From NCBI GenBank assembly GCA_900541875.1, contig UQLF01000012.1, forward strand, positions 18,951-82,950: 64,000 bases of DNA, read 5' to 3'. The stretch is from an uncultured Collinsella sp. (GTDB taxonomy: Bacteria > Actinomycetota > Coriobacteriia > Coriobacteriales > Coriobacteriaceae). Positions 52,823 to 62,503 of this stretch are shown in pieces. Below the pieces are notes generated by a model. That model worked only from the letters and a program-made list of their open reading frames with translations, was not told the DNA's origin and made no database searches. The translations under genes and the position numbers were made by a program. Numbering within the stretch: the first letter of the stretch is position 1; each line of letters begins with the position of its first letter.

Positions 52823-54578
52823 ACGTGTCCTCCACGACCTTACCGCCGTCTTGCACATAAAAACACTTCATGCCGTAGTGCTTGCCGTCGTCGGTCACAT
52901 AGTAGTCAAACGCATCTTGCGTATTGCCGTCAGAGTTGGTGGCACGCACGCGCACAAAATACTGGCCGACGTCGGGCGCATCGCAGGTCACCTCGGGAAG
53001 TAACACGTCCTCAGCCTTAAAGACCACGTCGCTTATGGCATAGTCGCGCGCAAGCTCCACGGTATAGCGAATGTCGCGCGCCTTAAAGTCGTAGGACGCG
53101 TCCCAATTCACGCGCAGCTTACCGTTATCGATCTGCGGCACGCCAATGTAGAACGGCATGGGCTTTTTATAGCTCTCGCGAAAGCTCTTGTAGTTCTCCT
53201 CGATCTCGGAGGGAATCGCCGCGGCGATCTGCTCGTATTGATCCTTGGTGACAGGCAGATTGTCGATATCGGGCGAAGCAAAGACCAGGGATTCAGTCAC
53301 CTTGCGGTAGTGTTTGATCATCTTGGTCAGGCGAGTCTCGGTCAAATACGAGCGCAAGTCCTTGACGGCACGGTCGAGCTCGCTGCGGAACGATTTGCTG
53401 CGCAGCGCACGATTGAACAGCACGTTGCCCCAGTAGTTGCTCACGCCGCGCTCCCAGCTCGCATAATCCAAGAATCCCGTCAGGCTCAACTCGAGTTTGC
53501 GCAGCATGCCGTCGTTGTCCCAATCCAGGATGTACCAGACCTTGGAGTTAAGCGGGCTGTACAGATAGCAGTTACGGTTCTGCGTATCGCAATTTCCCGT
53601 CAAGATCTGAAACGCCATCCAATAGACCAGGTTCTCGGTATCGAAGTAGGTGTCGAGCACATCGTCGATCTTTTGCGTATCGTCGTTGAGCGCATCGAGC
53701 ATCTCGATTAACTTGGTATGGTCCGAATCGCCCTTAATCTCGAGCATGCCCTCAAAGTTTGCCTGGTTGTAGTCGGGATCGTCGGCGAGCTTAATGGTGT
53801 CCTCGTAGCGATGGAAATCAAAGCTGTTCACCTTGTACAGGTGCCCGCTCTTATCCAGGCCATGTGCCTTAAGCGCCGTCTTGTTGAGCTGCTCCACCTG
53901 CGTAAACAGGCCGTAGTCCTCAAAGGTGTCGTTGGACTTTTCGGTCTGGTCGCACACCCACAGATGCACAAACTGCGTGCGCAGGCCCATCATCTGGGGA
54001 ATCCCACGGATAAGGTCGTAGGCCATCTTGTTGCGAAAACGCATACCCTCGCCCATATGCTTGTTGAGCGCAATCGCGCGCTGTTGGCGCCAGGTACCCT
54101 TGCCCTTTTTGAGCTCCACCTTGTAATTCTTTTGCGCGTAGCCGCTCGACGTCTGGCCGCGCACCTGCACGGTGGCATTGGGCGCTTCCTCGCCATAGCC
54201 AACCTCGCCGGCCACCGGGCCGTCTTCGTCGCCCGCCTGCAGCAGGCCCATAACCTGATAGCGCGTCACGCCCATGTCGGCATAGTCATACACCGAGTAC
54301 GTGTTGATCTCGGCCCAGCTGTGGTCGGTGTTCTCGGAGCTGTTACCGCGCGAGACCGTCAGGTACATGGTCACAATACCCGAGTCGTCGTAGACCTCGT
54401 ACAGCTCGTCCTTATCGCGCAGGTGCTTAGTCCCGTCCGAGGCCTCGGCCTTTTTGATCTCGTCCTGCTTTTTGACTTTTTTGGTCGAGGAGTCTTCCTG
54501 CACCGAGCAGCCCGAAAGCAACAGCACACCGGCAGCCGCCTCAAACAGACGGCGGCGAGACATCATTCTATCGGTCAT
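52809..54578 (-). CDS. cotH: CotH kinase family lipoprotein
   Basis: A 589-residue exported CotH-type protein kinase. The N-terminus is a lipoprotein signal with LLLSGCS. The CotH fold includes GQTSSGYAQKNYKVELKKG, MAYDLIRGIPQMMGLRTQFVHLWV and WYILDWDNDGML, where the Asp residues bind metal. A C-terminal fibronectin-like domain ends it. In Bacillus CotH phosphorylates spore coat protein; here there are no spore genes, and it sits in an exopolysaccharide locus with VTC and DUF4956 genes. The ATG at 54578 has GGGGAGG five bases upstream and overlaps pelG. Confidence 0.9.
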   Translation of the reverse strand: MTDRMMSRRRLFEAAAGVLLLSGCSVQEDSSTKKVKKQDEIKKAEASDGTKHLRDKDELYEVYDDSGIVTMYLTVSRGNSSENTDHSWAEINTYSVYDYADMGVTRYQVMGLLQAGDEDGPVAGEVGYGEEAPNATVQVRGQTSSGYAQKNYKVELKKGKGTWRQQRAIALNKHMGEGMRFRNKMAYDLIRGIPQMMGLRTQFVHLWVCDQTEKSNDTFEDYGLFTQVEQLNKTALKAHGLDKSGHLYKVNSFDFHRYEDTIKLADDPDYNQANFEGMLEIKGDSDHTKLIEMLDALNDDTQKIDDVLDTYFDTENLVYWMAFQILTGNCDTQNRNCYLYSPLNSKVWYILDWDNDGMLRKLELSLTGFLDYASWERGVSNYWGNVLFNRALRSKSFRSELDRAVKDLRSYLTETRLTKMIKHYRKVTESLVFASPDIDNLPVTKDQYEQIAAAIPSEIEENYKSFRESYKKPMPFYIGVPQIDNGKLRVNWDASYDFKARDIRYTVELARDYAISDVVFKAEDVLLPEVTCDAPDVGQYFVRVRATNSDGNTQDAFDYYVTDDGKHYGMKCFYVQDGGKVVEDTYEEG

Positions 54579-56112
54579 CAGGACCTCCCCAATGCTTTTG
54601 ATACAAGCGAACCACCGCGCGCTCAAACGCGCCATGCGGCTCGCCCTGCTGACGGCGTTCCTCATAGCGCTGCTCGGCACGGTCGAGCAAGCGGCCCAGC
54701 TGTGTAAAGCGACCCGTTTTGTCGGTCGCCACAATGGGCTGCTGGCTCAGGATACGATACGGCAAGTTGGCGGTATAGGTATCGAGTCGCAGCAGCGCCA
54801 CGATAAAAAACACCGCCGCACCCAACAAAAAGCCAAAGCCGTAAAACTGCTGCGGCAAAAGCAACGACACCGCAGTCGCCAGACCAGCCACACCGACAAA
54901 CAGACCCGAAGCCAGCACGGCCCCCTTATAGTCGGTAAAGTACAGCAAGATAAGCATCACCGTATTGCCCACGGCATACAGGCCATAGCCCACGCACAGC
55001 GTACGAAAATAACCGTGCATCAGGTTGTTAAAGCCCAACGGCAGGGCCGACAGCACCGTGGTTTCGAGCGAAATGACCGCAGCAGTCACAAACAGCTGCT
55101 TGAGCGCACAAAAGCGCAGTTCGCTGTTGAGGGTGGAGAGCATCCCCTCCTCTGCCACCACAATGTCGCCCACCACGCCACCGTCGTTGAACAGGCTGTA
55201 GTAGTCGCGGTAGCGCGGATAGAAGTTGACCTCGACCGAGACCACAAAGTTGACGGACGTGACCAGGATCGTCAAAAACGCGATGAGCGCCGGCACATCG
55301 TGGTAGGGCGCACCATAAAACAAGCCCTTGACCTGCACGCCAATGGGACCGGCCCAAATTATCACCAAGTGCGCAAAGAGACCCAGGTTGGTAAACAAGC
55401 CCGTGAGCGCCAGCGGAATAAACTGATCGAGCCACTGCAAAAAGAGCCAGGGGCTGCGTTCGCTCTGCGGAAAATATCGGTACAGCAGCACCACGTCCCA
55501 GGCGAGCATGACGCCGTAGCCCAGAGCAATTGACGCCAAAAGGCCCTCGACCGGCGGCAGTCCCAGCGCCAGCGCGGCCAGGGCGCACAGGCACGCCACG
55601 CCAATGGCAACCGCAAAGCTGCATAGGATACCGCGGTAATCCTTGATGGCCGTGAGGTAACTCATGCCGTTCCAGTTGACGATCATAATGTTGAACAGCC
55701 ACAGGCACAGCAGCCCCTGCAGCAGCGTGGCGCCCGAGAACAGCAGAAAGACGCCGTAGAGCACCGTGCCCACAACGAGCATGATGGCATTAGATCCCCA
55801 AAACGAAGGCAGGATCTCATCCTCGCGCTCGGCAAAGAGCATGTCGGCCAAAAAGCGCGTGACCGGCATGGAGAAAAAGCTCGTGAGCGTGAGCGACGAC
55901 AGCAGCGTATAGGTCACCATGCACACCAGCAGGTCTTGGTTGGCGCGTCCCACGCCCCACAGACCGCACAACACCAAGATGCCCACCTGGAGTAGCACAC
56001 CCAGCAGCATGGGGCCCGTGCACACAATGCCGGCGTAGCCATAGGCGCGCATCGTGGCAAACAGACCCTTGCGCCTAAACAGGCGCTTGAGCTCAAAACC
56101 GATTCCGGCCAC
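54568..56112 (-). CDS. pelG: Pel exopolysaccharide export protein PelG
   Basis: A 514-residue membrane protein with about 12 helices, belonging to the PelG family of flippase-like (MOP) transporters that move Pel polysaccharide across the membrane. It begins with the characteristic cytoplasmic stretch MAGIGFELKRLFRRKGLF followed by the first helix. Its start is GTG, with GGGGGAG six bases upstream, overlapping no other gene, three bases after pelF. The frame is intact. Confidence 0.92.
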   Translation of the reverse strand: MAGIGFELKRLFRRKGLFATMRAYGYAGIVCTGPMLLGVLLQVGILVLCGLWGVGRANQDLLVCMVTYTLLSSLTLTSFFSMPVTRFLADMLFAEREDEILPSFWGSNAIMLVVGTVLYGVFLLFSGATLLQGLLCLWLFNIMIVNWNGMSYLTAIKDYRGILCSFAVAIGVACLCALAALALGLPPVEGLLASIALGYGVMLAWDVVLLYRYFPQSERSPWLFLQWLDQFIPLALTGLFTNLGLFAHLVIIWAGPIGVQVKGLFYGAPYHDVPALIAFLTILVTSVNFVVSVEVNFYPRYRDYYSLFNDGGVVGDIVVAEEGMLSTLNSELRFCALKQLFVTAAVISLETTVLSALPLGFNNLMHGYFRTLCVGYGLYAVGNTVMLILLYFTDYKGAVLASGLFVGVAGLATAVSLLLPQQFYGFGFLLGAAVFFIVALLRLDTYTANLPYRILSQQPIVATDKTGRFTQLGRLLDRAEQRYEERRQQGEPHGAFERAVVRLYQKHWGGPDDR

Positions 56113-56115
56113 CGG

Positions 56116-57543
56116 CTACTCCCCCTCTCTGGGCAGGTCAAACGCACGCGCCGTCTCATCGTATAGCGCGCGATAGTTGGCGAGCATCTGCTCGTGCAAG
56201 AAGTACGTGGCAACGCGACGCTGCCCGCGCTCCCCCATCTCAATGCGACGAGCGCGGCTTGTGCACATGCGTTCCATGGCATCGGCCAAGCCCTTGCGAT
56301 ACATAGGCGGCGTCACAAAACCCGCCACGCCAAAGTCGTCGCCCGGGGCGCCTTCGAGCAGCTCGCGGCAGCAGCTCACCTCGGTCGTCACGCAGGGACG
56401 GCGCGCTGCAAGCGACTCCAGCACGCTGAGCGGCTGGCCCTCGGAGATGCTCGTCAAAATGGTAAAGTCGAGCTTTTCCATGTACTCGACCACGTTGACG
56501 CGGCCGGTAAAGATCAGGTCGCGCACGCCCAGGGTGTCGACCAGCGCGTGGCACTCGACACCGTACTCCTCATCGTCCACGCCGCCCATGATGTGCAGGC
56601 GCACCTTGGGCAGGCGCTCGTGCAGCTCAAAGAAGGCATAGATCATGGTCTTGACGTCCTTGATGGGCGCCAGACGCACCACCGCGCCAATGTCCACCCA
56701 GCCGTCATCGGGCTTTAAGGGAATATCCTTAAAGCGGTCTAACTGGATGCCGTTGGGGATAACCAGGCATTTGTCCGCATCGCAGCCCATATCGACCTGC
56801 GTCTTGCGGGCGTTATGGAACAAACTCGTCACGCGGAAGGCACGGCGGTAGATCTCCTCCGAAAGCAGGTAGAAAAAGCGAATCCAGCGGTCCTTAAACG
56901 ACGGCACCACCCAGTCGGCGCGAATGATCTCTTCCTCGCGCTCGCGGGTATAAATGCCGTGCTCGGTGAGCAGCACCGGCGCATGGTGAACGCTTGAGCC
57001 CAGGCAGGCGAGCAGGCCACCGTAGCCGGTCGAGATGGCGTGGTACACATCGGCCACCGGCACCTCGCTGCCCAACAGGTAGAGCACGGGCAGCAACATG
57101 GAGCGCATGGTGTGGAATGCATCGGCAAAGGGCGTGTAGGGATACTCGGCCAGGCACACGTCGCGAAAGATATCCATAAACGTGCGGCTCTGCAAAAACG
57201 AGAGCGGATGCACGCGACGGCGGTGGAAGATATCGAATAACACGTCCCAGTCCGGATTGGAGAGCGACACCAGACGGCGTAGCGCCTCGCGCTCACGGTC
57301 GTTAAAACTGGCTTCGTGCTGCTCACCCGAAAGCCGCAGGGCATCGTCCAGGAACACCTCGTGCACCTCGACCACGTTGCCGGGCAGCTCGTAGACAAAC
57401 TTGCCACGGTCGGCAGCATGCGCGCCGATCACCCACAGCACAAACTCGTGCTCAGGCATGGCCTGGATATAGCCATGCATCCAGGTAGATACGCCGCCGT
57501 GCACATAGGGGTAGCAACCCTCGAGTACCAAGCAGATTCTCAT
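56116..57543 (-). CDS. pelF: Pel polysaccharide glycosyltransferase PelF
   Basis: GT4-type glycosyltransferase that polymerises the Pel chain from UDP-sugars. The 475-residue protein begins with the PelF signature ICLVLEGCYPYVHGGVSTW, has HAISTGYGGLLACLG and TEHGIYTREREEEI, and the donor-site ISEGQPLSVLESLAARRPCV. It is intact. Its ATG overlaps the stop of the upstream PelA-like gene (ATGA), so they are translationally coupled. Confidence 0.94.
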   Translation of the reverse strand: MRICLVLEGCYPYVHGGVSTWMHGYIQAMPEHEFVLWVIGAHAADRGKFVYELPGNVVEVHEVFLDDALRLSGEQHEASFNDREREALRRLVSLSNPDWDVLFDIFHRRRVHPLSFLQSRTFMDIFRDVCLAEYPYTPFADAFHTMRSMLLPVLYLLGSEVPVADVYHAISTGYGGLLACLGSSVHHAPVLLTEHGIYTREREEEIIRADWVVPSFKDRWIRFFYLLSEEIYRRAFRVTSLFHNARKTQVDMGCDADKCLVIPNGIQLDRFKDIPLKPDDGWVDIGAVVRLAPIKDVKTMIYAFFELHERLPKVRLHIMGGVDDEEYGVECHALVDTLGVRDLIFTGRVNVVEYMEKLDFTILTSISEGQPLSVLESLAARRPCVTTEVSCCRELLEGAPGDDFGVAGFVTPPMYRKGLADAMERMCTSRARRIEMGERGQRRVATYFLHEQMLANYRALYDETARAFDLPREGE

Positions 57544-59420
57544 TTATCGCCACCCTCCTTGCGCGCAATGGTCACCGTCTTATCATTTGCCTTGAGCAGA
57601 TACAGATCGCCCGTAAGGTGCGTCAGTTCGCCACCCGTCACCGCACCCGGCTCGCCATTATTGGCGCGGAACATGAGCCATGCCTCGTCGTGGAAATTGC
57701 CCAGGCTGAGCGTCCAGGCATCCGCACTGGTATCCACGCTCACCGTAACCGACGAAAAGCGTTGGATGGCGCCGGAGCACTCCGACGCCGTCTGGTGCCG
57801 CAGGTCGGGCGCGGATTTGGTAAGCCACTCCAGGTAGTCGACCAGGCCGCCCTTATAGACCTCCCAGCCTTCCTTGGCTCCGCGATCCGGATCGAGCAGG
57901 TCGTCCGGGTGCATAAAGTGCGTACTCACGTAGTGCATGTTGAGCTCGGACACGGCTGCCAGGCGCATATAGGAATCGTCGACCATGCCGCCCGAGACAA
58001 TACGTGGCTGCTCCACAATGCCATCGCTCGCCACGCCAAACTCCTGTACGTACGGCAGGTCGGTGCCGTCCTCAAAGTACGTACTGGCAATAGTCTTAAT
58101 GCGCGGAACATCGTCGCAGATAATCTTGCGCGCTCGGGCCGAAAGGATATTTGAGGGCGGTACGTAAACCGAGCCGTGCGCGTTGGGCAGGACCTCGTCC
58201 TGAAACGCGATAAGTTCGTTGAACGAAGCGACGAGCGTCTCTTTGTTCTTTCAGGTCTTGTAGTCATACAGAGTGCCGTAGTCGGTGTCCCAGAGCGCCA
58301 GAGGCTGATGGTTGTAGCCGTGAAAGCCCAGCTCGCCGCCCATCTGCAGCAGCATGCCGCCAAAGTAGCGGAACTGCGTGGTATCGGGTTGGCGCGCGGG
58401 CTCGGTCTGGTTGACCGCGTCCTCGTAGTTTTCGATCATCACGCCGGTATAGCGAATGCCGTATTTTTGCGCGAGCTTTTGCAAATCGGGCCACCAGACC
58501 TTGGTGTAAAAATCCGCAATGGAAAGGCCGTAGTCACGCTTGATATAAGTACCATCGCCCGAGGGCACGGGGCTAGGAAAGTCGTCCAAATAGAACACGG
58601 CGCTGTTGATGACCGGATAGGCCGTGGTATCACCCAGCATGCTTATGGCCGAAGCATAGAACCCACGCATGACCTTGTCGTAGATGCCAATGTTGCACAC
58701 CACGGTGTGACCACTGCCGCAATCGTTAGACCAAATGAGCGGCGTGCCCGTGTCACCGGTCTTTGCCCATACGTGCGCCGTTTCGCGCAATGAAACCGAG
58801 AGCGAAGAATCGAAGGGATCCGAGAACTCGTAGCGCTCTCCTCCGCCCAACATAAAGTCCGCACACGGAACGATACTTTCGGCTGTCGCATAGTCATATC
58901 CGACCGATTCGATCCCAAGCTTGGAAGCAATAGCCTGCAGGTAGTTCGAGTTATCTGGCGTCATGCCCAGCATGAGTGAGCCGCCCGCACTCACCCAACT
59001 CATCAGATCGGTCAGATGCGTACCCAGTCCGTCAAGCGAGGGCATAAGCACAATCACGCGATCAAACGACGTGAGCGATGGGATTGCGTCCGCACCGTCG
59101 GTGGCAATATCGACATCGCGATGGGCGATCTTCATGTCCAGCAAAATCTGGTCGAACTGGTCTTTAACGTCCTCGACGCCAGCTTGATCGGAATCGGTAA
59201 TGACCAGGCACGTGGGCTTTTGGCCAAAGATTGCAGAGGAGGCCGGCACCGCATCGTTGGCGGCAAGCATCCCCAGCTTATGCTGGCCCGCACTGTACTG
59301 CACGCCGGCACGCTCCACCAGCAGCACGGCGGCCATGACGATAAAAACAGCCCACACCACGAGGAGTCCCATCCAACGAAAGCGGCCTGCTCGGTCGCGG
59401 ATATGTTGCGCCACGCTCAT
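57540..59420 (-). pseudogene. pelA: PelA-like (DUF2194) deacetylase/hydrolase, interrupted by an in-frame TGA
   Basis: One frame of 626 residues is split by TGA at 58251-58253. The N-terminus has one membrane helix (WMGLLVVWAVFIVMAAVLLVE), then a domain like a glutamine amidotransferase, then a polysaccharide deacetylase-like part with FYLDDFPSPVPSGD and the metal motif HGYNH. The frame ends after DYKT at TGA and continues at KNKETLVASFNEL. TGG (Trp) to TGA is the simplest change. The full protein would deacetylate the Pel chain. The start at 59420 has GGAGG upstream and overlaps pelE (ATGA). The 3' part could be translated separately from ATG 58034 but would lack the catalytic site. Confidence 0.85.
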
Positions 59421-60322
59421 CTGGCCTCCTCCCCGTCGCGCCAAAACGCCAACTTTTCGCGGTTGTCGGCGCTCAAATACACATGTTGCTTGTCAATCGC
59501 ATCGATCACACGGTGAACTTCGTCACCGTCGCGGCGCATCACGGCAAGGCGCAGGCAAAGCATCCAAACCTCCTGCTCCTCGGGCACGTCGAGCACCAGC
59601 TGGTCGGTCACGGCCTGCGCCTCGTCGATCTGTCCGACATCGGCCAGCGCCGTCGCATATCGAATGCGCAGCTCAAGGGTATCCTCGCGCTCACAGCGAC
59701 GCGCAAGCAGACGCGCGTACTGTTGGCGCTGAATCTGAGCCACGCGCCCCTCGGCCAAGCCCGAGCCCAAGTATTCACCAAGAAAATCACAGTATTCGTT
59801 GAGGTTTTGCGCGCTCGGGTCTGTCTTAAAGGCATGCTCCAGCTGCTGCAGTTTAAGATCGGACTCCTTGGAGATCTGCGCCACCGCCGTCGCGGCATAG
59901 TGCGCCACCTCAACGTCGTCGTTAAGCTTAGCCGCCTGCAGCTGCGCCAGGTACGCGTCGGGCTCCTCGGTGAGCATGGAAAGCATTAGGCGGCGCCGGT
60001 ATGCCGGGTCGTTGACGATGAGCGCCTCCTCGAGCGGCACTACGCCTGCATCGTCCTCACCACTCGGTACCGACATACTGCGATGCAGATCGTCGTTGAG
60101 GCGCAGCGACTCCAGCGCAGACTCTTTCAGTCCCTCGCCAAACACCGGGCTGCGGACCGATAGCAGAACCACCAGCAACGGGCCCCACAGCGGCACCAGC
60201 ACTATCACAGCCAGCATGTGCCCGCGCACCGGCAGCAGGCCCAGCTTCATGAGCGTCCACAGCATCAGGCAAATCAGCGCATGAATCAGCAGCAAGACGG
60301 CAGCAACGACAAGCGAGATCAA
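59417..60322 (-). CDS. pelE: PelE-like membrane protein with repeat domain
   Basis: A 301-residue protein with two N-terminal membrane helices (about 2-26, 37-58) and a helical TPR-like domain from about 100 to the end (YRRRLMLSMLTEEPDAYLAQLQAAKLNDDVEVAHYAATAVAQISKES). The position between pelD and the PelA-like gene and this architecture match PelE, which acts as scaffold with PelD. The start is TTG at 60322 (TTGA overlap with pelD), with GAGGGGGG upstream. Confidence 0.8.
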   Translation of the reverse strand: MISLVVAAVLLLIHALICLMLWTLMKLGLLPVRGHMLAVIVLVPLWGPLLVVLLSVRSPVFGEGLKESALESLRLNDDLHRSMSVPSGEDDAGVVPLEEALIVNDPAYRRRLMLSMLTEEPDAYLAQLQAAKLNDDVEVAHYAATAVAQISKESDLKLQQLEHAFKTDPSAQNLNEYCDFLGEYLGSGLAEGRVAQIQRQQYARLLARRCEREDTLELRIRYATALADVGQIDEAQAVTDQLVLDVPEEQEVWMLCLRLAVMRRDGDEVHRVIDAIDKQHVYLSADNREKLAFWRDGEEAR

Positions 60323-61587
60323 GCGGCACCCCCCTCACCGTCACCGGTGTAAGAGATGTGCTGCAGCAACGCCACGATGTCCTCGCCATCGACGGGCTCC
60401 ACCGCAATCTGCTTTGCGCTCAGGCGCTCGCGGATAATGGGAAGATCGCACGCCTTTGCCTGGCGCATAAGCAGGTAGAGCACGTCGCCGTCGACCAAGC
60501 CCGCCGCGTCGCTCTCGCGGATTGCCGACCCAATTGCGCCCACCAGCTCGCCGACAGGCTTCATACCCGGTACCACGCGCAGGAGCAAAAAACTCCCCAT
60601 CTTGCTATCTGCCAGCGCCTGCTCCGCCGCGAGCTCTTGGCCAAAGGCGGCCTGCTTGAGCACGCAAATGCCATCAACGCAGCGTTTATCCTGCGCCACC
60701 GCCTCATAGTCAAAGGCACGGCCCAGCGCGCTTTCGACCAGCCCGCACAAGATGCGGAACAGGTTTTGATAATAGAGGGTCATTTGGTTTTCGGCCGCAC
60801 TACGCACAAAGATCAACACGGCGGGTGCCCCGTCGCGCTCGATCGTGTATCCAAACATGGGAAGCCCCGGCGTCAGCTCGCGGTTCACCCACAGGTTCGA
60901 ACGACCCCCGTCGCCCAAAAGAGGGGCAAGCTGCTCAAGCGTGAGCGAACGTGCGGCATCTTCGGCAATCGCGGGACTTGCTGCCACCAGGCGTGCAAAT
61001 GCCCCACCCGAAACATGGTAGATCGCCACCGAATCGTTCTCGAGGATCTCACCCAGAAGCTCGCAGCACTTGCGATAGATGTCGCGCGGGTTGAGTACGT
61101 CGAGCTCCTGCGTCACGGCAAAGATCTTGCCAAAGCTGTCGTGGCGACCCACGATCTGGCGCCTGTACGCGCGCTTGTCCTCGATCGCGTCGTGGTAGAG
61201 CTGCGTAAGGAACGTATTGCGGTTGCGCACGAGCTCGTTTTGATCGCGCTCCGCCCTAATGGCTTCGCTGTTGCGCAGCTGCACATAGCCGCACACGGCA
61301 CCCACCACAAAGTACGCAATAAACGGCAGCCAGTTGGACGGCTCGTAGAACAGGCCCTGGAAGGTATAGCCGTACTGAGTAAAGTAGCTCACGGTCAAGC
61401 CCACCGATGCCAGCAGCGCCGCGACCAAGCCAAAGTCCAGGCCATACAGCGTGCCGATCAGCACCACGTAGAGCAGGCGATAATCGAGCACGTTGAGCTG
61501 GGCCGATTGGGAGAACAGATGCTCCAGTACCTCGAACAGAACCCAGGCAACGCCCGTCTCTAGGCATTTAATAGGCAGCGTGCGCAT
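60319..61587 (-). CDS. pelD: PelD-like cyclic di-GMP receptor (GAF plus degenerate GGDEF)
   Basis: A 422-residue protein with four N-terminal membrane helices (about 12-105), a GAF domain (about 165-290) and a degenerate GGDEF domain (about 300-415). The GGDEF motif reads VDGD (365-368), but the upstream inhibitory-site RESD (357-360) is kept, as in cyclic di-GMP-binding PelD. The ATG at 61587 lacks a ribosome site, and the frame stays open upstream as DYIQARWGADRAKK, so the true N-terminus may be a fusion with the upstream epimerase through a frameshift. Confidence 0.85.
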   Translation of the reverse strand: MRTLPIKCLETGVAWVLFEVLEHLFSQSAQLNVLDYRLLYVVLIGTLYGLDFGLVAALLASVGLTVSYFTQYGYTFQGLFYEPSNWLPFIAYFVVGAVCGYVQLRNSEAIRAERDQNELVRNRNTFLTQLYHDAIEDKRAYRRQIVGRHDSFGKIFAVTQELDVLNPRDIYRKCCELLGEILENDSVAIYHVSGGAFARLVAASPAIAEDAARSLTLEQLAPLLGDGGRSNLWVNRELTPGLPMFGYTIERDGAPAVLIFVRSAAENQMTLYYQNLFRILCGLVESALGRAFDYEAVAQDKRCVDGICVLKQAAFGQELAAEQALADSKMGSFLLLRVVPGMKPVGELVGAIGSAIRESDAAGLVDGDVLYLLMRQAKACDLPIIRERLSAKQIAVEPVDGEDIVALLQHISYTGDGEGGAA

Positions 61588-62459
61588 CTGGATGCGGTCG
61601 ATGGCGGCGCGAAAGGGGTTGACCTTCTTTGCGCGGTCAGCACCCCAACGCGCTTGAATATAGTCGAAAGATCGCGCAGCAAGTCGTAGCGCTGGAACCA
61701 GCCATAACGCACGCGAACGACGTCGCTGACGGGCAGGGCGTAGCCGGCAGAATCGCCATAGGCAACTGAAAGCCCTGGGAACAGCGCCTTGAGGGCGTCG
61801 CCCACCTCACCCGCCGTGTGATGGAAGGTATCGGCTACGTCGAGCGTCTCAAAGTTGGCATCCCAGCTGTCGAAGATACGGCTTACCAGCACCGCAAGCT
61901 CCTCGGCACACAGCAGGGGAAACGCCGCAACCTCCGCGCCCTGCAGAGCGACCGATCCTGTTGAGCACGCGTCGAACAGCGACACCAAAAACGGGTCCTC
62001 CAGTGCGACAGACGCGGTATACAGGAACGGCACGCGCAGGATCTTGACCTGAACGCCCTCGCGAGCAGCGTAGTAGCGGCACAGGTCGTTGGCTGCGCGC
62101 GCGATAATGCCCTTGCCCGTTCGCCCCGCGGCATCGGCGGCACCCTCGGCACCCGCGGGCCCCGCTACATACAGCAGTTGGACCCGGCGACCCGCGCACG
62201 CACGAAAGACCGAGCGCAGCGTCTCGATATCGCCCACGGTATCGGTATGCGGGGTAAGGTAATTAGATAGGTAGACCACGCGGTCGAACTCGTAGGCCTG
62301 ATCCAGGTGTTGCAGAAGCTCTTTCCACGAGGCATGGGGCGATGACTCGTCGCAGCGCGCTTCCGCGGCAGCGACGACCTGAACATGGTCCCCGGGGAAC
62401 GCCTTGGCACAAAAGTCATCGTCAACATATGCGGTGTTGCCAACAACCAGCACCTCCAT
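61560..62459 (-). CDS. NAD-dependent epimerase-like protein at head of Pel locus
   Basis: A 299-residue protein of the extended SDR (sugar-nucleotide epimerase) type. The N-terminal Rossmann motif is weak (VVGNTAYVDDDF). It has VVYLSNYLT, VQLLYVAGPAG and VQVKILRVPFLYTAS. The last 35 or so residues (QRRSTPFAPPSTASRC and on) look like out-of-frame translation, and the PelD frame is open over the same bases, pointing to a frameshift near 61670. It may provide UDP-GalNAc, like PelX of other Pel systems (inference). The ATG at 62459 has GGGGAGGGG upstream. Confidence 0.75.
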   Translation of the reverse strand: MEVLVVGNTAYVDDDFCAKAFPGDHVQVVAAAEARCDESSPHASWKELLQHLDQAYEFDRVVYLSNYLTPHTDTVGDIETLRSVFRACAGRRVQLLYVAGPAGAEGAADAAGRTGKGIIARAANDLCRYYAAREGVQVKILRVPFLYTASVALEDPFLVSLFDACSTGSVALQGAEVAAFPLLCAEELAVLVSRIFDSWDANFETLDVADTFHHTAGEVGDALKALFPGLSVAYGDSAGYALPVSDVVRVRYGWFQRYDLLRDLSTIFKRVGVLTAQRRSTPFAPPSTASRCARCLLNA

Positions 62460-62503
62460 GGCGCACCCCTCCCCTAAAATCCACTTTTGTCATAGTCAAA
62501 CAT

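Noticed and set aside
58251..58253. Selenocysteine at the TGA in the PelA-like gene
   Set aside because: No obvious insertion hairpin just downstream, and the protein family is not known for selenocysteine.
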